A stretch of DNA of 64,000 bases from JAKFWI01 sp035549875 (GTDB taxonomy: Bacteria > Pseudomonadota > Alphaproteobacteria > Caulobacterales > Aquidulcibacteraceae): the NCBI GenBank assembly GCA_035549875.1, contig DASZPV010000066.1, positions 1-64,000 of the forward strand, in the 5' to 3' direction. This document shows, one piece after another, positions 33,071-41,262 of the stretch. Under the pieces are notes generated by a model. The model made no database searches. It had not been told where the DNA came from and was given only the letters and a program-made list of their open reading frames with translations. Position 1 is the stretch's first letter; every line of letters begins with the position of its first letter. The translations under genes were made by a program, and so were the position numbers.

Positions 33071-34774
33071 ATGTGCGTGAAGGCGCTATCGGCCTTATCG
33101 TTTGCAGCTTTTCTTCTCGCTGGCTGCGCTTCGCCGCCGGGGGCGCGAAGCGATCAGGCGCCCGTTGCGAACGAAGCGGTGGCGGTCACGACCGGCATCC
33201 CTGTCGCGCCGCCCGCCCCGCCGCCGCCGCCGTTGATGAAGTCCTACGCAAAGATGGCGGCGCCAGCTCCTGGGTATGCCGGAGGGTTCGTCTCGCAACC
33301 CGGCCGCATGGCCGGCGACATCGACCGCGAAAAGTATCCCGAAGCCAAGACAAACCCGGTGAAGTCAGTGGCGGCTGAACCGGTGTCCACGTTCTCGATC
33401 GACGTCGATACAGCCTCGTATGCCAATGTGCGCCGCTACCTCAATGACGGCATGCTGCCGCCTAAGGATGCGGTGCGCGTCGAGGAATTGATCAATTATT
33501 TCGACTACAATTACACATTGCCAAAGACGCGCGAACGGCCGTTTGAGACCACGGTGGCTCTAGTGCCTTCACCGTGGGCGACCGGCAAAACGCTGCTGCA
33601 TATCGGTCTGCAAGGCTACGATATCCGGCCCGCCGAACGCCCGGCTCTCAATCTCGTCCTGTTGCTTGATACTTCCGGTTCGATGGCGCCGGACAACCGG
33701 CTGCCCTTGGCGAAAAAAGCCATCCGCATGTTGATTGACGACCTCACGGCCAGAGACCGCGTGTCGATGGTCGTCTACGCGGGATCGGCTGGCGTCGTCC
33801 TCGAACCGACGCCTGGCGATCAGAAGAGCAAGCTGCTGGGTGCGCTCGATCAACTTCAGGCCGGCGGTTCTACCGCGGGCGGCGAGGGTATCGCCCTGGC
33901 CTACGCGATGGCCGAGCGGAATTTCGACAAGACGGCGATCAATCGCGTTGTCCAGTTCACGGACGGCGACTTCAATGTCGGCATCGCTGATCCTAAGCGA
34001 TTGGAGGATTTCGTTTCGCGCAAGCGCGACACAGGAATTTACCTCACAGAACTCGGCTTTGGCGAAGGCAATTACAACGACCTGATGATGCAGAAGCTGG
34101 CCCAGGCCGGGAACGGAATTGCCGCCTATATCGATACGCTCGCCGAAGCGCGCAAAGTGCTGCACGACCAGATGCAGTCGGCGCTGCTCCCGATCGCCGA
34201 TGACGTGAAAATCCAGGTCGAGTTCAACCCCGGCCGCATCGCCGAGTACCGCCTGATCGGCTACGAAACGCGCATGCTAAACCGCGAAGACTTCAATAAG
34301 GACAAGGTCGATGCGGGTGAAATCGGCGCGGGCGCGAACGTCACAGCGATTTACGAGTTGACGCCCGCCGGCGGCAAGACGCTGATAGATTCGCTGCGCT
34401 ACCAACCCACGCCAGTTCCAGCGGCAGGCGCACGGACCGAGATCGCCTTCCTCAAGATCCGCTACAAACCGCCAGGCGCGAAAGACTCAATCCTGATCGA
34501 GCGGGCAATAACTAATGCCGACGCGCGCCCCGATATCGCAACCGCGCCGGAATCGACTCGCTTCGCCACGGCTGTCGCCGCCTATGGCCAGATGCTGCGC
34601 GGCGATCCCTACATGGACAAATCCTATGGCTGGGATCAGGCGCTCGCCCTCGCCCAAGGCGCCAGAGGCGACGACCCGTTCGGCTGGCGCGCGGAGTTCG
34701 TGCAATTGGTGCGCGCTGCAAAAGCCGCGAACGCCGCGCCCGAACCGAACAAGGTTTCGCAGTTCGGCCGCTAG
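33071..34774 (+). CDS. VWA-domain lipoprotein (YfbK family)
   Basis: A 567-residue lipoprotein. The signal ends in lipobox LLAGC (Cys19), followed by a proline-rich linker. The YfbK-type N-terminal segment is KYPEAKTNPVKSVAAEPVSTFSIDVDTASYANVRRYLN. A von Willebrand A domain has the MIDAS motif DTSGSM and FTDGDFN, and a C-terminal DUF3520-like region follows. MIDAS domains bind a divalent metal and mediate protein contacts; the role of YfbK proteins is unknown. The start at 33071 puts GGGGAG 12 bases upstream; an in-frame GTG 6 codons earlier is less likely. It is 95 bp after the DUF885 gene and may be co-transcribed. Confidence 0.88.
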   Translation: MCVKALSALSFAAFLLAGCASPPGARSDQAPVANEAVAVTTGIPVAPPAPPPPPLMKSYAKMAAPAPGYAGGFVSQPGRMAGDIDREKYPEAKTNPVKSVAAEPVSTFSIDVDTASYANVRRYLNDGMLPPKDAVRVEELINYFDYNYTLPKTRERPFETTVALVPSPWATGKTLLHIGLQGYDIRPAERPALNLVLLLDTSGSMAPDNRLPLAKKAIRMLIDDLTARDRVSMVVYAGSAGVVLEPTPGDQKSKLLGALDQLQAGGSTAGGEGIALAYAMAERNFDKTAINRVVQFTDGDFNVGIADPKRLEDFVSRKRDTGIYLTELGFGEGNYNDLMMQKLAQAGNGIAAYIDTLAEARKVLHDQMQSALLPIADDVKIQVEFNPGRIAEYRLIGYETRMLNREDFNKDKVDAGEIGAGANVTAIYELTPAGGKTLIDSLRYQPTPVPAAGARTEIAFLKIRYKPPGAKDSILIERAITNADARPDIATAPESTRFATAVAAYGQMLRGDPYMDKSYGWDQALALAQGARGDDPFGWRAEFVQLVRAAKAANAAPEPNKVSQFGR

Positions 34775-35178
34775 GCGCGCGCTGCGCGCGCAAACACGAA
34801 TGACGAGGCTGGTTTGAGCCGAACGACCTTCGCGGGCGGGTCAATCGCTCGGGCGGCATCGAGCGGCCCGTTCAGTGCAGGTCGCAGAGCCGCGAGAAGA
34901 TCGGCCTCGACGGCCTCACGGGCGTCGCGCTCATGTCGCTGATGGATCAGAATATGCGTGGCGCCGAGGCGACGCGCCTCGGCCCACAGTTCGTGCCGCG
35001 CCATGCGCTGCGCCAAGTTCGCGGTGCGGGACAAAAATAATGTTGTCCAGCCCTTCCCACCCGGTCCGGGCCGCGCAAAGGCGTAAACGGCCGGGCCTGC
35101 CGGCATCGCCGCCTGGGGCGCAAAGGCTGAAAACCGATGCAGTCTGCCGCTCACGCCCTTGAAAATCGCTTCTGCCAT
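34771..35178 (-). CDS. Small protein with GIY-YIG-like fold
   Basis: A 135-residue protein. AVYAFARPGPGGKGWTTLFLSRTANLAQRMARH resembles the two-strand GIY-YIG core, with AVY in place of GIY and LFLS in place of YIG, an Arg in QRMARH, a later Glu in EADLLAALRPALN and the Asn at its end. These are the positions of the catalytic Tyr, Arg, Glu and Asn of the nuclease family, so the active site may be partly kept. I did not recognise a named subfamily. The gene is convergent with, and overlaps by 4 bp, the VWA lipoprotein gene. The start and family call are tentative. Confidence 0.6.
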   Translation of the reverse strand: MAEAIFKGVSGRLHRFSAFAPQAAMPAGPAVYAFARPGPGGKGWTTLFLSRTANLAQRMARHELWAEARRLGATHILIHQRHERDAREAVEADLLAALRPALNGPLDAARAIDPPAKVVRLKPASSFVFARAARA

Positions 35179-35306
35179 TGCCCGCTCCGTTCGCTTAATG
35201 TTCCATTTCGTGCCACATTGTTTTGTTCTTGTAAAGTTCCAAACTTAGTTCCTATCTAGAGGGTGCGGCTTTCAGCAGCGCGCGAAGCCTGCGATCATGG
35301 AGTTCA

Positions 35307-35759
35307 ATGGCTAGCGTCGCTCATTTGGATCGCTCAGCGCAGATCGCCGCCGCCGAGGCGGCGTGCGCTCTGGAGGGCGAGACATTCACGCCGCTTCGGC
35401 GGCGCGTGTTCGAGTTGCTGCTTGACCGCGAAGGCCCCGCCAAGGCTTACGATTTGCTGGATGATCTGAGGCCCGAGCACGGCGCCGCCAAACCGCCTAC
35501 CGTCTATCGGGCGCTCGATTTCCTCGTGCGGCTTGGTTTGGCCCATCGCATCGAGAGCCAGAACGCTTTTGTCGCATGTGATGTGGGGGCATGTGCGCGT
35601 TCGACGATTTTTCTGCTCTGCGAGAAATGCGGCGCCTCGGTGGAGGCTGACGCTGGCCACGCCCTCTCCGACGTCGCCGAAGCGGCGCAGCGCGCGGGAT
35701 TTCAGTTGAAGCGCACCATGCTGGAGGCGTCCGGCCTCTGCGCGGCCTGCCGCGGCTAA
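35307..35759 (+). CDS. zur: Fur-family transcriptional regulator, Zur-like
   Basis: A 150-residue Fur-superfamily repressor with the winged helix TPLRRRVFELLLD...PPTVYRALDFLVRLGLAHRIES and two structural-zinc Cys pairs (CEKCG and CAACRG). The segments AFVACDVGACARSTIFLLCEKCG and the long alanine-rich N-terminus fit Zur rather than Fur or Irr. Zur represses zinc uptake genes when zinc is ample. No znuABC operon is in the window and I saw no clear Zur box in the 128-bp upstream gap. The regulated metal is inference from family similarity. Confidence 0.82.
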   Translation: MASVAHLDRSAQIAAAEAACALEGETFTPLRRRVFELLLDREGPAKAYDLLDDLRPEHGAAKPPTVYRALDFLVRLGLAHRIESQNAFVACDVGACARSTIFLLCEKCGASVEADAGHALSDVAEAAQRAGFQLKRTMLEASGLCAACRG

Positions 35760-36250
35760 ACGGCGGGCTTTACGGTTTCGCGGGGGCATAAGCCCAGGTC
35801 GAGCGCGTCGTCGAGCGGGTCCGCCGAGAGCGAAACCCGCACGCTGCCGGTCTGTGCGTCGGTAAACCAGCGCGCGACCGGCTTCAGACGCCCCGTCCGG
35901 CTTCGCTCTAGTTCGACGATCCCCCGACCGAGAGCCGAATTGACCCCGCCTGGGGCCGCCGGCAACCTATAAGAGATACGAATGCGCACGCCCCGGACGT
36001 TCGAACGCACTTCGTAACGAGGATCGGACAGCAGAACAAACGTTTCGCCGCCGAAACGCGCCCGCACCGCGTCGCTGCGGAAAGTTACTCCCAAGCCGGC
36101 CCCACATGCCTCCAGGCTGCGACTCCAAAGTCCCTCCAGTTCAACTGGCGCCGCCGCGCTTTGGCCGCACGCGGCCGGCAATGAGGCCAGGGCTATGACC
36201 AGCAGGGGCGATTTATTTGAACGGGTGTGTCCGTGTAGCGATTGACGCAT
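35756..36250 (-). CDS. Hypothetical lipoprotein
   Basis: A 164-residue protein with a positively charged start, a hydrophobic signal and a lipobox-like LPAAC, followed by a mature region of about 135 residues with no recognised domain. The sequence is rich in beta-like stretches (VRGVRIRISYRLPA, GSVRVSLSADPL). The cysteines CGAGL and LGLCP could form a disulfide. It ends in a 4-bp convergent overlap with zur. Codon use matches its neighbours, so it is likely a real gene, but family and function are unknown. Confidence 0.6.
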   Translation of the reverse strand: MRQSLHGHTRSNKSPLLVIALASLPAACGQSAAAPVELEGLWSRSLEACGAGLGVTFRSDAVRARFGGETFVLLSDPRYEVRSNVRGVRIRISYRLPAAPGGVNSALGRGIVELERSRTGRLKPVARWFTDAQTGSVRVSLSADPLDDALDLGLCPRETVKPAV

Positions 36251-36322
36251 GGAGCGACTTCCCGCTTGTGAAAGGCTATCGCGCGACGCCGGTTGCGCAA
36301 TCTCATATAAGAGCCGTTCTGC

Positions 36323-36988
36323 ATGGATTCGGTTGCGAAGGCTTCCTTGCCAAACGGCGACGCACCGCCGGCCTCAGTGCTCCTGGAAGAACTCCAGGAC
36401 GCATTTCAATCAGACCGGGTGAGCGTCGGCGAGATATTGGACCGGCTGGAGGGGCGCGCCGTAGGGGTGGTCCTGCTGCTGCTCGCCTTGCCGATGTGCA
36501 TCCCAAACGTGCCGGGCATTTCCACGATCTTCGGCCTGTTGATAATTGCCCCTGCGCTGCAACTGGTTCTCAGCAGCGATAAATTGTGGTTGCCGAAGCG
36601 CGTGCGCGCCTGGACTGTCCCGCGCGACGCCCTGAGCAACGCGATTCGCACCGGTCTGCCCTCCCTTCGGAAGATTGAAAGCTTTATCCGCCCCCGCTGG
36701 GCGGTTTTCGTCCGGCCGCCCGCCGAGCAATGGCTGGGACTACAAACATTGTTGATGGCCCTGGTTCTGCTGCTGCCAATTCCTGGCGGCAACTGGCCGC
36801 CGGGAATTACCGTTGCCGCCACGGGCCTGGCGCTGGCCCAACGCGACGGACGGATGGCGCTGTTGACCACGCCGATGGCGGCAATTTCCCTCGCCGTCGC
36901 CTGGATCGGATTTCGCATCGGCCTGGCCGTGCTGCGCGAGATCGGCGATATCCTGTCGGGCCTGTTGAGCGGCGCCTGGTTCTTCTGA
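36323..36988 (+). CDS. ExoD family membrane protein
   Basis: A 221-residue integral membrane protein. A short cytoplasmic N-terminus leads into the ExoD hallmarks: VSVGEILDRLEGRAVGVVLLLLALPMCIPNVPGISTIFG, and later LLPIPGGNWPPGITVAATGLALAQRDG. ExoD was named from an exopolysaccharide and alkali-sensitivity phenotype in Sinorhizobium; the biochemical role is unknown. Four or five membrane segments are seen. Convergent with the next lipoprotein gene, 1 bp apart. Confidence 0.9.
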   Translation: MDSVAKASLPNGDAPPASVLLEELQDAFQSDRVSVGEILDRLEGRAVGVVLLLLALPMCIPNVPGISTIFGLLIIAPALQLVLSSDKLWLPKRVRAWTVPRDALSNAIRTGLPSLRKIESFIRPRWAVFVRPPAEQWLGLQTLLMALVLLLPIPGGNWPPGITVAATGLALAQRDGRMALLTTPMAAISLAVAWIGFRIGLAVLREIGDILSGLLSGAWFF

Positions 36989-36989
36989 C

Positions 36990-37829
36990 TCAGCAGGTTG
37001 ATCGGGTCAGCCAGCCGAGTTCCTGTCCGTCGGCCGCTTTGGCTGGATCGCTCTTCTGGCAGCCGTCCTTGCCGCCCTTTGGCGCAGCGCCAGGAGCGCG
37101 GGTGAACATCGGATCGCGCTCCCCCTGCAACACGTTACGGTCGGCGAGCGTATCCCAATACTGAACCGGGCCGCCGGCGGGGGCGGTCTTGCATTCGTAC
37201 CGCCCCCCTTCAGCGTCCAACAACCTTACGCTGATCAGTTTACCCTCTTCTTCGGCGTAGGCGATAGTGACGCGTGCGGGCTTGTTCTCGGCGCGCGCCA
37301 GGCAAGCGTCGATCGCGGGTATGAGATCTGCCAGATTGTCGGCCCAATTGCCGCTTTGGGCGTCGTTATCCCCACGGCGCGCGCAGCCGTCATAGGAGAC
37401 GCCCTCGAAATCGACTTCCGCCTTGTACGGAAACGTCTCGCCGCTTTCGTGCTGGCATGCGCCGGCGCGCAGCGTGATTACCAGCGGACCGGCGACGATG
37501 CGCGCGCCCTGCGCCCGGTAGTCGCGGCGCGTTGGCAGGCCGCCAACATCCTGCAAGCCCGGCCGCGTAAACGAGGCCCATTCGTTTAGAAGGTCGAGCC
37601 GCCAGAACGGCTCCGAGCCGACCGCTTCAAATTCCCCGTCGTACAGCGCCTTAACATCCGGCGCGGCCACTGGCCCAAGCGCCGCCAATTCCTTCTCGAT
37701 ATCCACGGGTTTTGGACCAGCCACGCCGTCCGCCGCTGCGCCGGGGCCGTTTTGTCCACAAGCGGCCAGCGCGAGCGCCGCGATCAGCCCGCCTAGTCCA
37801 CCGGCGATTTTGCTCCGCACGGGCTCCAT
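36990..37829 (-). CDS. Hypothetical lipoprotein (COG3650-like)
   Basis: A 279-residue lipoprotein: signal MEPVRSKIAGGLGGLIAALALAAC with lipobox ALAAC (Cys24). The mature part has GSEPFWRLDLL and the paired-cysteine region YDGCARRGDND. The GxEPFW motif occurs in COG3650-type predicted envelope proteins and in some META-domain relatives. C-terminal cysteines (YECKTAP, DGCQKSD, RSTC) suggest disulfides. The start at 37829 has AAGGGAG upstream; the open frame extends 22 codons further without similarity. Function unknown. Confidence 0.7.
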   Translation of the reverse strand: MEPVRSKIAGGLGGLIAALALAACGQNGPGAAADGVAGPKPVDIEKELAALGPVAAPDVKALYDGEFEAVGSEPFWRLDLLNEWASFTRPGLQDVGGLPTRRDYRAQGARIVAGPLVITLRAGACQHESGETFPYKAEVDFEGVSYDGCARRGDNDAQSGNWADNLADLIPAIDACLARAENKPARVTIAYAEEEGKLISVRLLDAEGGRYECKTAPAGGPVQYWDTLADRNVLQGERDPMFTRAPGAAPKGGKDGCQKSDPAKAADGQELGWLTRSTC

Positions 37830-37901
37830 AAGACGCTCCCTTGCCTCGCGCGGCGCCGCCACGCCTATCGAGGCCGCCCCATCCCATCCTATCATACGCC
37901 A

Positions 37902-39044
37902 ATGCGTACTGATTCAACTACGGTCGGAAGCTTTTATGAGTTCTTCGCCGGCGGGGGCCTCGCCCGAATAGGTCTCGGCCCTGCCTGGAATTGCCTGTTC
38001 GCCAACGACATCGATCCTAGGAAAGTCTCCCAATATAAGGCCGTTTTCGGGGCAGCCGAGATTGTCGAGGGCGATGTCGCGGCGATAGACGCAGCCGCCC
38101 TGCCGCGCGGCGCCGATTTGGCGTGGGCCTCGTTTCCCTGTCAGGATCTCTCACTAGCCGGCGCGCGTGGCGGATTGTCAGCGCGGCGCTCCGGCGCGTT
38201 TTGGGGATTTTGGCGCGCTATTCAGCGCCTCGGCGCCGAAGCGCCGCCCGTCATCGCGCTCGAAAATGTCGCCGGCTTGCTCACCTCGCACGGCGGCGCG
38301 GACTTTTCCGCGCTGGTGACCGTTCTCAGTAACGCCGGCTACGCCGTCGGCGCCCTAGCCATCGACGCGGCATCGTTTCTCCCGCAATCCCGACCGCGAA
38401 TATTTATCGTGGCGGTGCGCGGCGCGGTCCCCGCATCCCTGCGCGCGGCCGCGCCCGGCCCGTTCCACGGTCGCGCGCTAGTTGAAGCAGCCGAATCCCT
38501 GCCGCTGCAATCAAAAAGCTCGTGGATTTGGTGGCGCCTGCCAGAGCCGCCCCGGCGCAACACGGCCCTCACCGATCTGCTCGAACCAGACGACATGGTT
38601 GAGTGGCGTAAAGACAGCGACACGGCGCGGCTGCTGTCTCTGATGGCCGCGCGACAACGGGCGCATATCGAAGCACTGCGCGCTTCCAAAGGGCGCCATA
38701 TCGGTGCGGCGTTTCGCAGAATGCGATCAGCGGACGGCGCGAAGGTGCAGCGCGTAGAGGCGCGTTTCGACGGATTGGCTGGCTGCCTGCGGACGCCGGC
38801 GGGGGGGTCAAGCCGGCAGACCCTGCTGGTGGTTGAAAATGGAAAAGTCCGCAGCCGCCTGCTGACGCCACGCGAATGTGCAAGACTAATGGGCCTTGAG
38901 GACGATTATCCCTTGCCCAGTTCGACGAACGCAGCGCTTCACCTGATGGGCGACGCGGTCGCTGCGCCGGCCGTGCGCTGGCTAAGCGAACACTTGCTCG
39001 CTCCGCTCGTGACATCCGCGCGGAAAACCGCCCGCGCTGCATGA
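37902..39044 (+). CDS. DNA (cytosine-5-)-methyltransferase
   Basis: A 380-residue C5 methyltransferase with ordered motifs. Motif I is FYEFFAGGGLARIGLG and motif II is NDIDPRK. Motif IV is FPCQDLS with catalytic Cys80, motif VI is LENVAG and motif VIII is QSRPRIFIVAV. A target-recognition region of about 100 residues and motif X MGDAVAAPAVRWL follow. The target sequence cannot be read from the protein. The next gene, overlapping by 4 bp, encodes a Vsr mismatch endonuclease, and no restriction endonuclease is seen nearby. It is therefore an orphan methyltransferase, or a remnant of a type II system in which only the modification and repair parts remain. Confidence 0.92.
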   Translation: MRTDSTTVGSFYEFFAGGGLARIGLGPAWNCLFANDIDPRKVSQYKAVFGAAEIVEGDVAAIDAAALPRGADLAWASFPCQDLSLAGARGGLSARRSGAFWGFWRAIQRLGAEAPPVIALENVAGLLTSHGGADFSALVTVLSNAGYAVGALAIDAASFLPQSRPRIFIVAVRGAVPASLRAAAPGPFHGRALVEAAESLPLQSKSSWIWWRLPEPPRRNTALTDLLEPDDMVEWRKDSDTARLLSLMAARQRAHIEALRASKGRHIGAAFRRMRSADGAKVQRVEARFDGLAGCLRTPAGGSSRQTLLVVENGKVRSRLLTPRECARLMGLEDDYPLPSSTNAALHLMGDAVAAPAVRWLSEHLLAPLVTSARKTARAA

Positions 39045-39451
39045 GCGTAGACGTATTCACCCCGGCCAAGCGCTCCGCCGTGATGCGCGCGGTGAAAAGC
39101 GCCGACACCGCTCCAGAGCGGCGCGTACGCAAGCTTTTGTGGGCTGAAGGCTATCGCTATCGGCTGAACGTCCGGGCGCTGCCGGGCGCGCCGGATATCG
39201 TTCTCCGGTCCCGAAACGCCGCGATCTTCGTGCATGGCTGTTTCTGGCATGGTCACATGTGCAAACGCGGCGCGCGCCAACCCAAAGCAAATAGCGGTTA
39301 TTGGCGCACCAAGATCGGGCGCAACCGTGAGCGCGATGTCCGCAATGTGGCGGCGCTAAGAACCGAAGGCTGGCGCACGCTCACCATCTGGGAGTGCGAA
39401 CTGAAAGACGAGGCGGCGCTACGCGAGCGTCTCCTCGCCTTTTTACGCTGA
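39041..39451 (+). CDS. vsr: Very short patch repair endonuclease Vsr
   Basis: A 136-residue strand-specific T:G mismatch endonuclease that repairs deamination of 5-methylcytosine at sites of its partner methyltransferase. It begins with the family pattern FTPAKRSAVMRAVKSADTAPE. The catalytic Asp52 is in PGAPDIVL and the His65/His70 pair is in FVHGCFWHGH, with structural-zinc cysteines nearby (CFWHGHMC). Length matches E. coli Vsr. It overlaps the methyltransferase stop by 4 bp, and its own stop overlaps the next start by 1 bp, so the three are translationally coupled. Confidence 0.95.
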   Translation: MSVDVFTPAKRSAVMRAVKSADTAPERRVRKLLWAEGYRYRLNVRALPGAPDIVLRSRNAAIFVHGCFWHGHMCKRGARQPKANSGYWRTKIGRNRERDVRNVAALRTEGWRTLTIWECELKDEAALRERLLAFLR

Positions 39452-40671
39452 TGCGCATCGGCATTGTCGGCTGCGGCATCGGCGGAATGGCGGCGGCGAT
39501 CGCGTTGGCCCGCGAAGGCCACGGCGTGACCCTGTTCGAACGGTTTAATGAACCGGCCCCGGTCGGCGCCGGCCTGCTCCTGCAGCCATCAGGGCTGGAA
39601 GCGCTTGGCGCGCTCGGCTTGCGCGACGAGGTGGAGGCGCGCGGCGCGCGCGTTGCAGCACTGCGCGGGCGAACGCCGAGCGGAAGGCCTGTGATCGACC
39701 TATCTTATGCGCGCTGGAAGCCAAATTGCTACGGCCTTGGCGCTCACCGCGCTACTCTGTTCAGCGCACTGCACCGCGCCGTTCGCGACGCTGGCGTCGA
39801 AATCCGCTGCGGCGCCGAGATCGTGCGTATCGAAACACCTGCGCGCCCCGTCTTGATCGACACCGGGGAAAACAGACTCGGCCCGTTCGACCTGGCCATC
39901 ATCGCCAATGGCGCCGCGTCTGGATTGCGTGACGGTCTGCTTCCTAAAGCGCGCGCGCCGCTCTATCCGTGGGGGGCGATCTGGACAATTCGACCGGACC
40001 AAACGGCGCAATGGGACGGCGTACTGGCGCAGGTGTATGCTGGCGCGCGCGTGATGATCGGCGTTCTGCCAGTGGGGGACGCACCTGATTCCACCGGCAA
40101 GAACGTCGCGCTGTTCTGGTCGCTCCGCGAAGACGACCATGCCGCGTGGCGCAAGGCGGGCGTGAACGCGTGGCGCGCCGCGGTCGCGTCATATTGGCCC
40201 GAAGCGGCCCGCCTGCTCGACGGACCTTTGGATATCTCAACGCTCTCGTACGCGCGCTACCGGGACGTCCAGGCCTGGCCGTGGGGAAAAGATGCGACCC
40301 TACTGCTCGGCGATGCAGCTCATGCCACCTCACCTCAGTTGGGCCAGGGGGCCAATCTGGCCCTCGCCGACGCCGTGGCGCTTGCAGCGACGCTGAGGGG
40401 ACGCGCCGTTGCGCCGGCGCTGGCGTGCTATCGCCGAAGTCGCGCCGGGCCGATCGCCTGGGTCCAATTCATGTCAGCCGCACTGACGCCGGTCTTTCAG
40501 TCCCGTTCGGCATTCATCGGCTGGGCGCGGGATTGGATTTTGGGGCCCCTGTCGCGCTGCTGGCCGTTCTCGCAGATCATGCTAGCAACGTTGACGGGCG
40601 CCGCCACATTGCCGTTCGCAATGCTTTTGTCGGGCGTCGCCAAATTCCTGGTCCCAAATCGCCGGAACTAG
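39451..40671 (+). CDS. FAD-dependent monooxygenase (PHBH/UbiH-like)
   Basis: A 406-residue flavoprotein hydroxylase. The N-terminal FAD-binding GXGXXG motif is IVGCGIGGMAAAIALAREG, and the second FAD motif is LLGDAAHATSPQLGQGANLALADA. PHBH-fold enzymes hydroxylate aromatic or quinone substrates using NAD(P)H and O2. The substrate is not evident; a hydrophobic C-terminal stretch may bind the membrane. The start is the ATG at 39451, which shares its A with the vsr TGA (TGATG). Linkage to the methyltransferase-vsr pair is probably a matter of operon layout, not function. Confidence 0.85.
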   Translation: MRIGIVGCGIGGMAAAIALAREGHGVTLFERFNEPAPVGAGLLLQPSGLEALGALGLRDEVEARGARVAALRGRTPSGRPVIDLSYARWKPNCYGLGAHRATLFSALHRAVRDAGVEIRCGAEIVRIETPARPVLIDTGENRLGPFDLAIIANGAASGLRDGLLPKARAPLYPWGAIWTIRPDQTAQWDGVLAQVYAGARVMIGVLPVGDAPDSTGKNVALFWSLREDDHAAWRKAGVNAWRAAVASYWPEAARLLDGPLDISTLSYARYRDVQAWPWGKDATLLLGDAAHATSPQLGQGANLALADAVALAATLRGRAVAPALACYRRSRAGPIAWVQFMSAALTPVFQSRSAFIGWARDWILGPLSRCWPFSQIMLATLTGAATLPFAMLLSGVAKFLVPNRRN

Positions 40672-41258
40672 GAGAGATCGGAAACAAAGGCTGCGCGCGC
40701 GGCCTCCGAAACCAGCGCGATGTGGCCGTAGTTCGGATGCACGATCGCCAGACGCAGCATCGCCCCGCCCTTAAGCGCTTCGGCCTGGTCATTAGAAATT
40801 GGAAAATGCAGGAAATGGACCGACGAGGTCTTGCCGTCCTCCTTGGTGCGTTCGACATCATTCTCGGGCACGGCGGCGACGCGCGCATCGCCAATTTCCA
40901 GGAACACGTGGCTCTCTATGCCTGTCAGCGTGCGGAGCATGCGGTCGCGCTCCACTGCATCAGGAATCTCGAACATCAGCGTCGCGCACAATTCGCGGCC
41001 GTTCGGAATGAGCGGGTTATAAGCGGCCAGTTCGTCTGCGATCTGTTCTTCGCCGCCCTTTTCGATGTGCAGCATCTCCAGAACCTGCTGGAGCATCGTG
41101 TCGAAACTCTCAAAGTAGAATGTAGCGACAGGGCCAACGGCAATGCGGCGCGCACGCTTTATCTCCCTGATTGCGCGTCGGCGCTCGGTACGCTCGGCGG
41201 CGTATTGCTGCGGCGAAAGAATGTCGGCGCGTGTGATACGCCGTTCGGAAGCCGGCAT
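40668..41258 (-). CDS. DUF3501 family protein
   Basis: A 196-residue soluble protein of the DUF3501 family, recognisable by ADILSPQQYAAERTERRRAI, VGPVATFYFESFDTMLQQVLEML, AYNPLIPNGRELCATLMFEI and VHFLHF. Its function is unknown. The gene follows the Fe-S protein gene by 4 bp and rubrerythrin lies just upstream. The trio rubrerythrin / Fe-S protein / DUF3501 recurs in Proteobacteria, suggesting a shared role in peroxide or iron-sulfur chemistry. It overlaps the convergent monooxygenase stop by 4 bp. Confidence 0.85.
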   Translation of the reverse strand: MPASERRITRADILSPQQYAAERTERRRAIREIKRARRIAVGPVATFYFESFDTMLQQVLEMLHIEKGGEEQIADELAAYNPLIPNGRELCATLMFEIPDAVERDRMLRTLTGIESHVFLEIGDARVAAVPENDVERTKEDGKTSSVHFLHFPISNDQAEALKGGAMLRLAIVHPNYGHIALVSEAARAAFVSDLS

Positions 41259-41262
41259 GACA

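Noticed and set aside
35179..35306. Possible Zur box upstream of the Zur-like gene
   Set aside because: The region is A/T-richer with repeated GTTC/GTTCC words but no clear inverted repeat of the Zur type.
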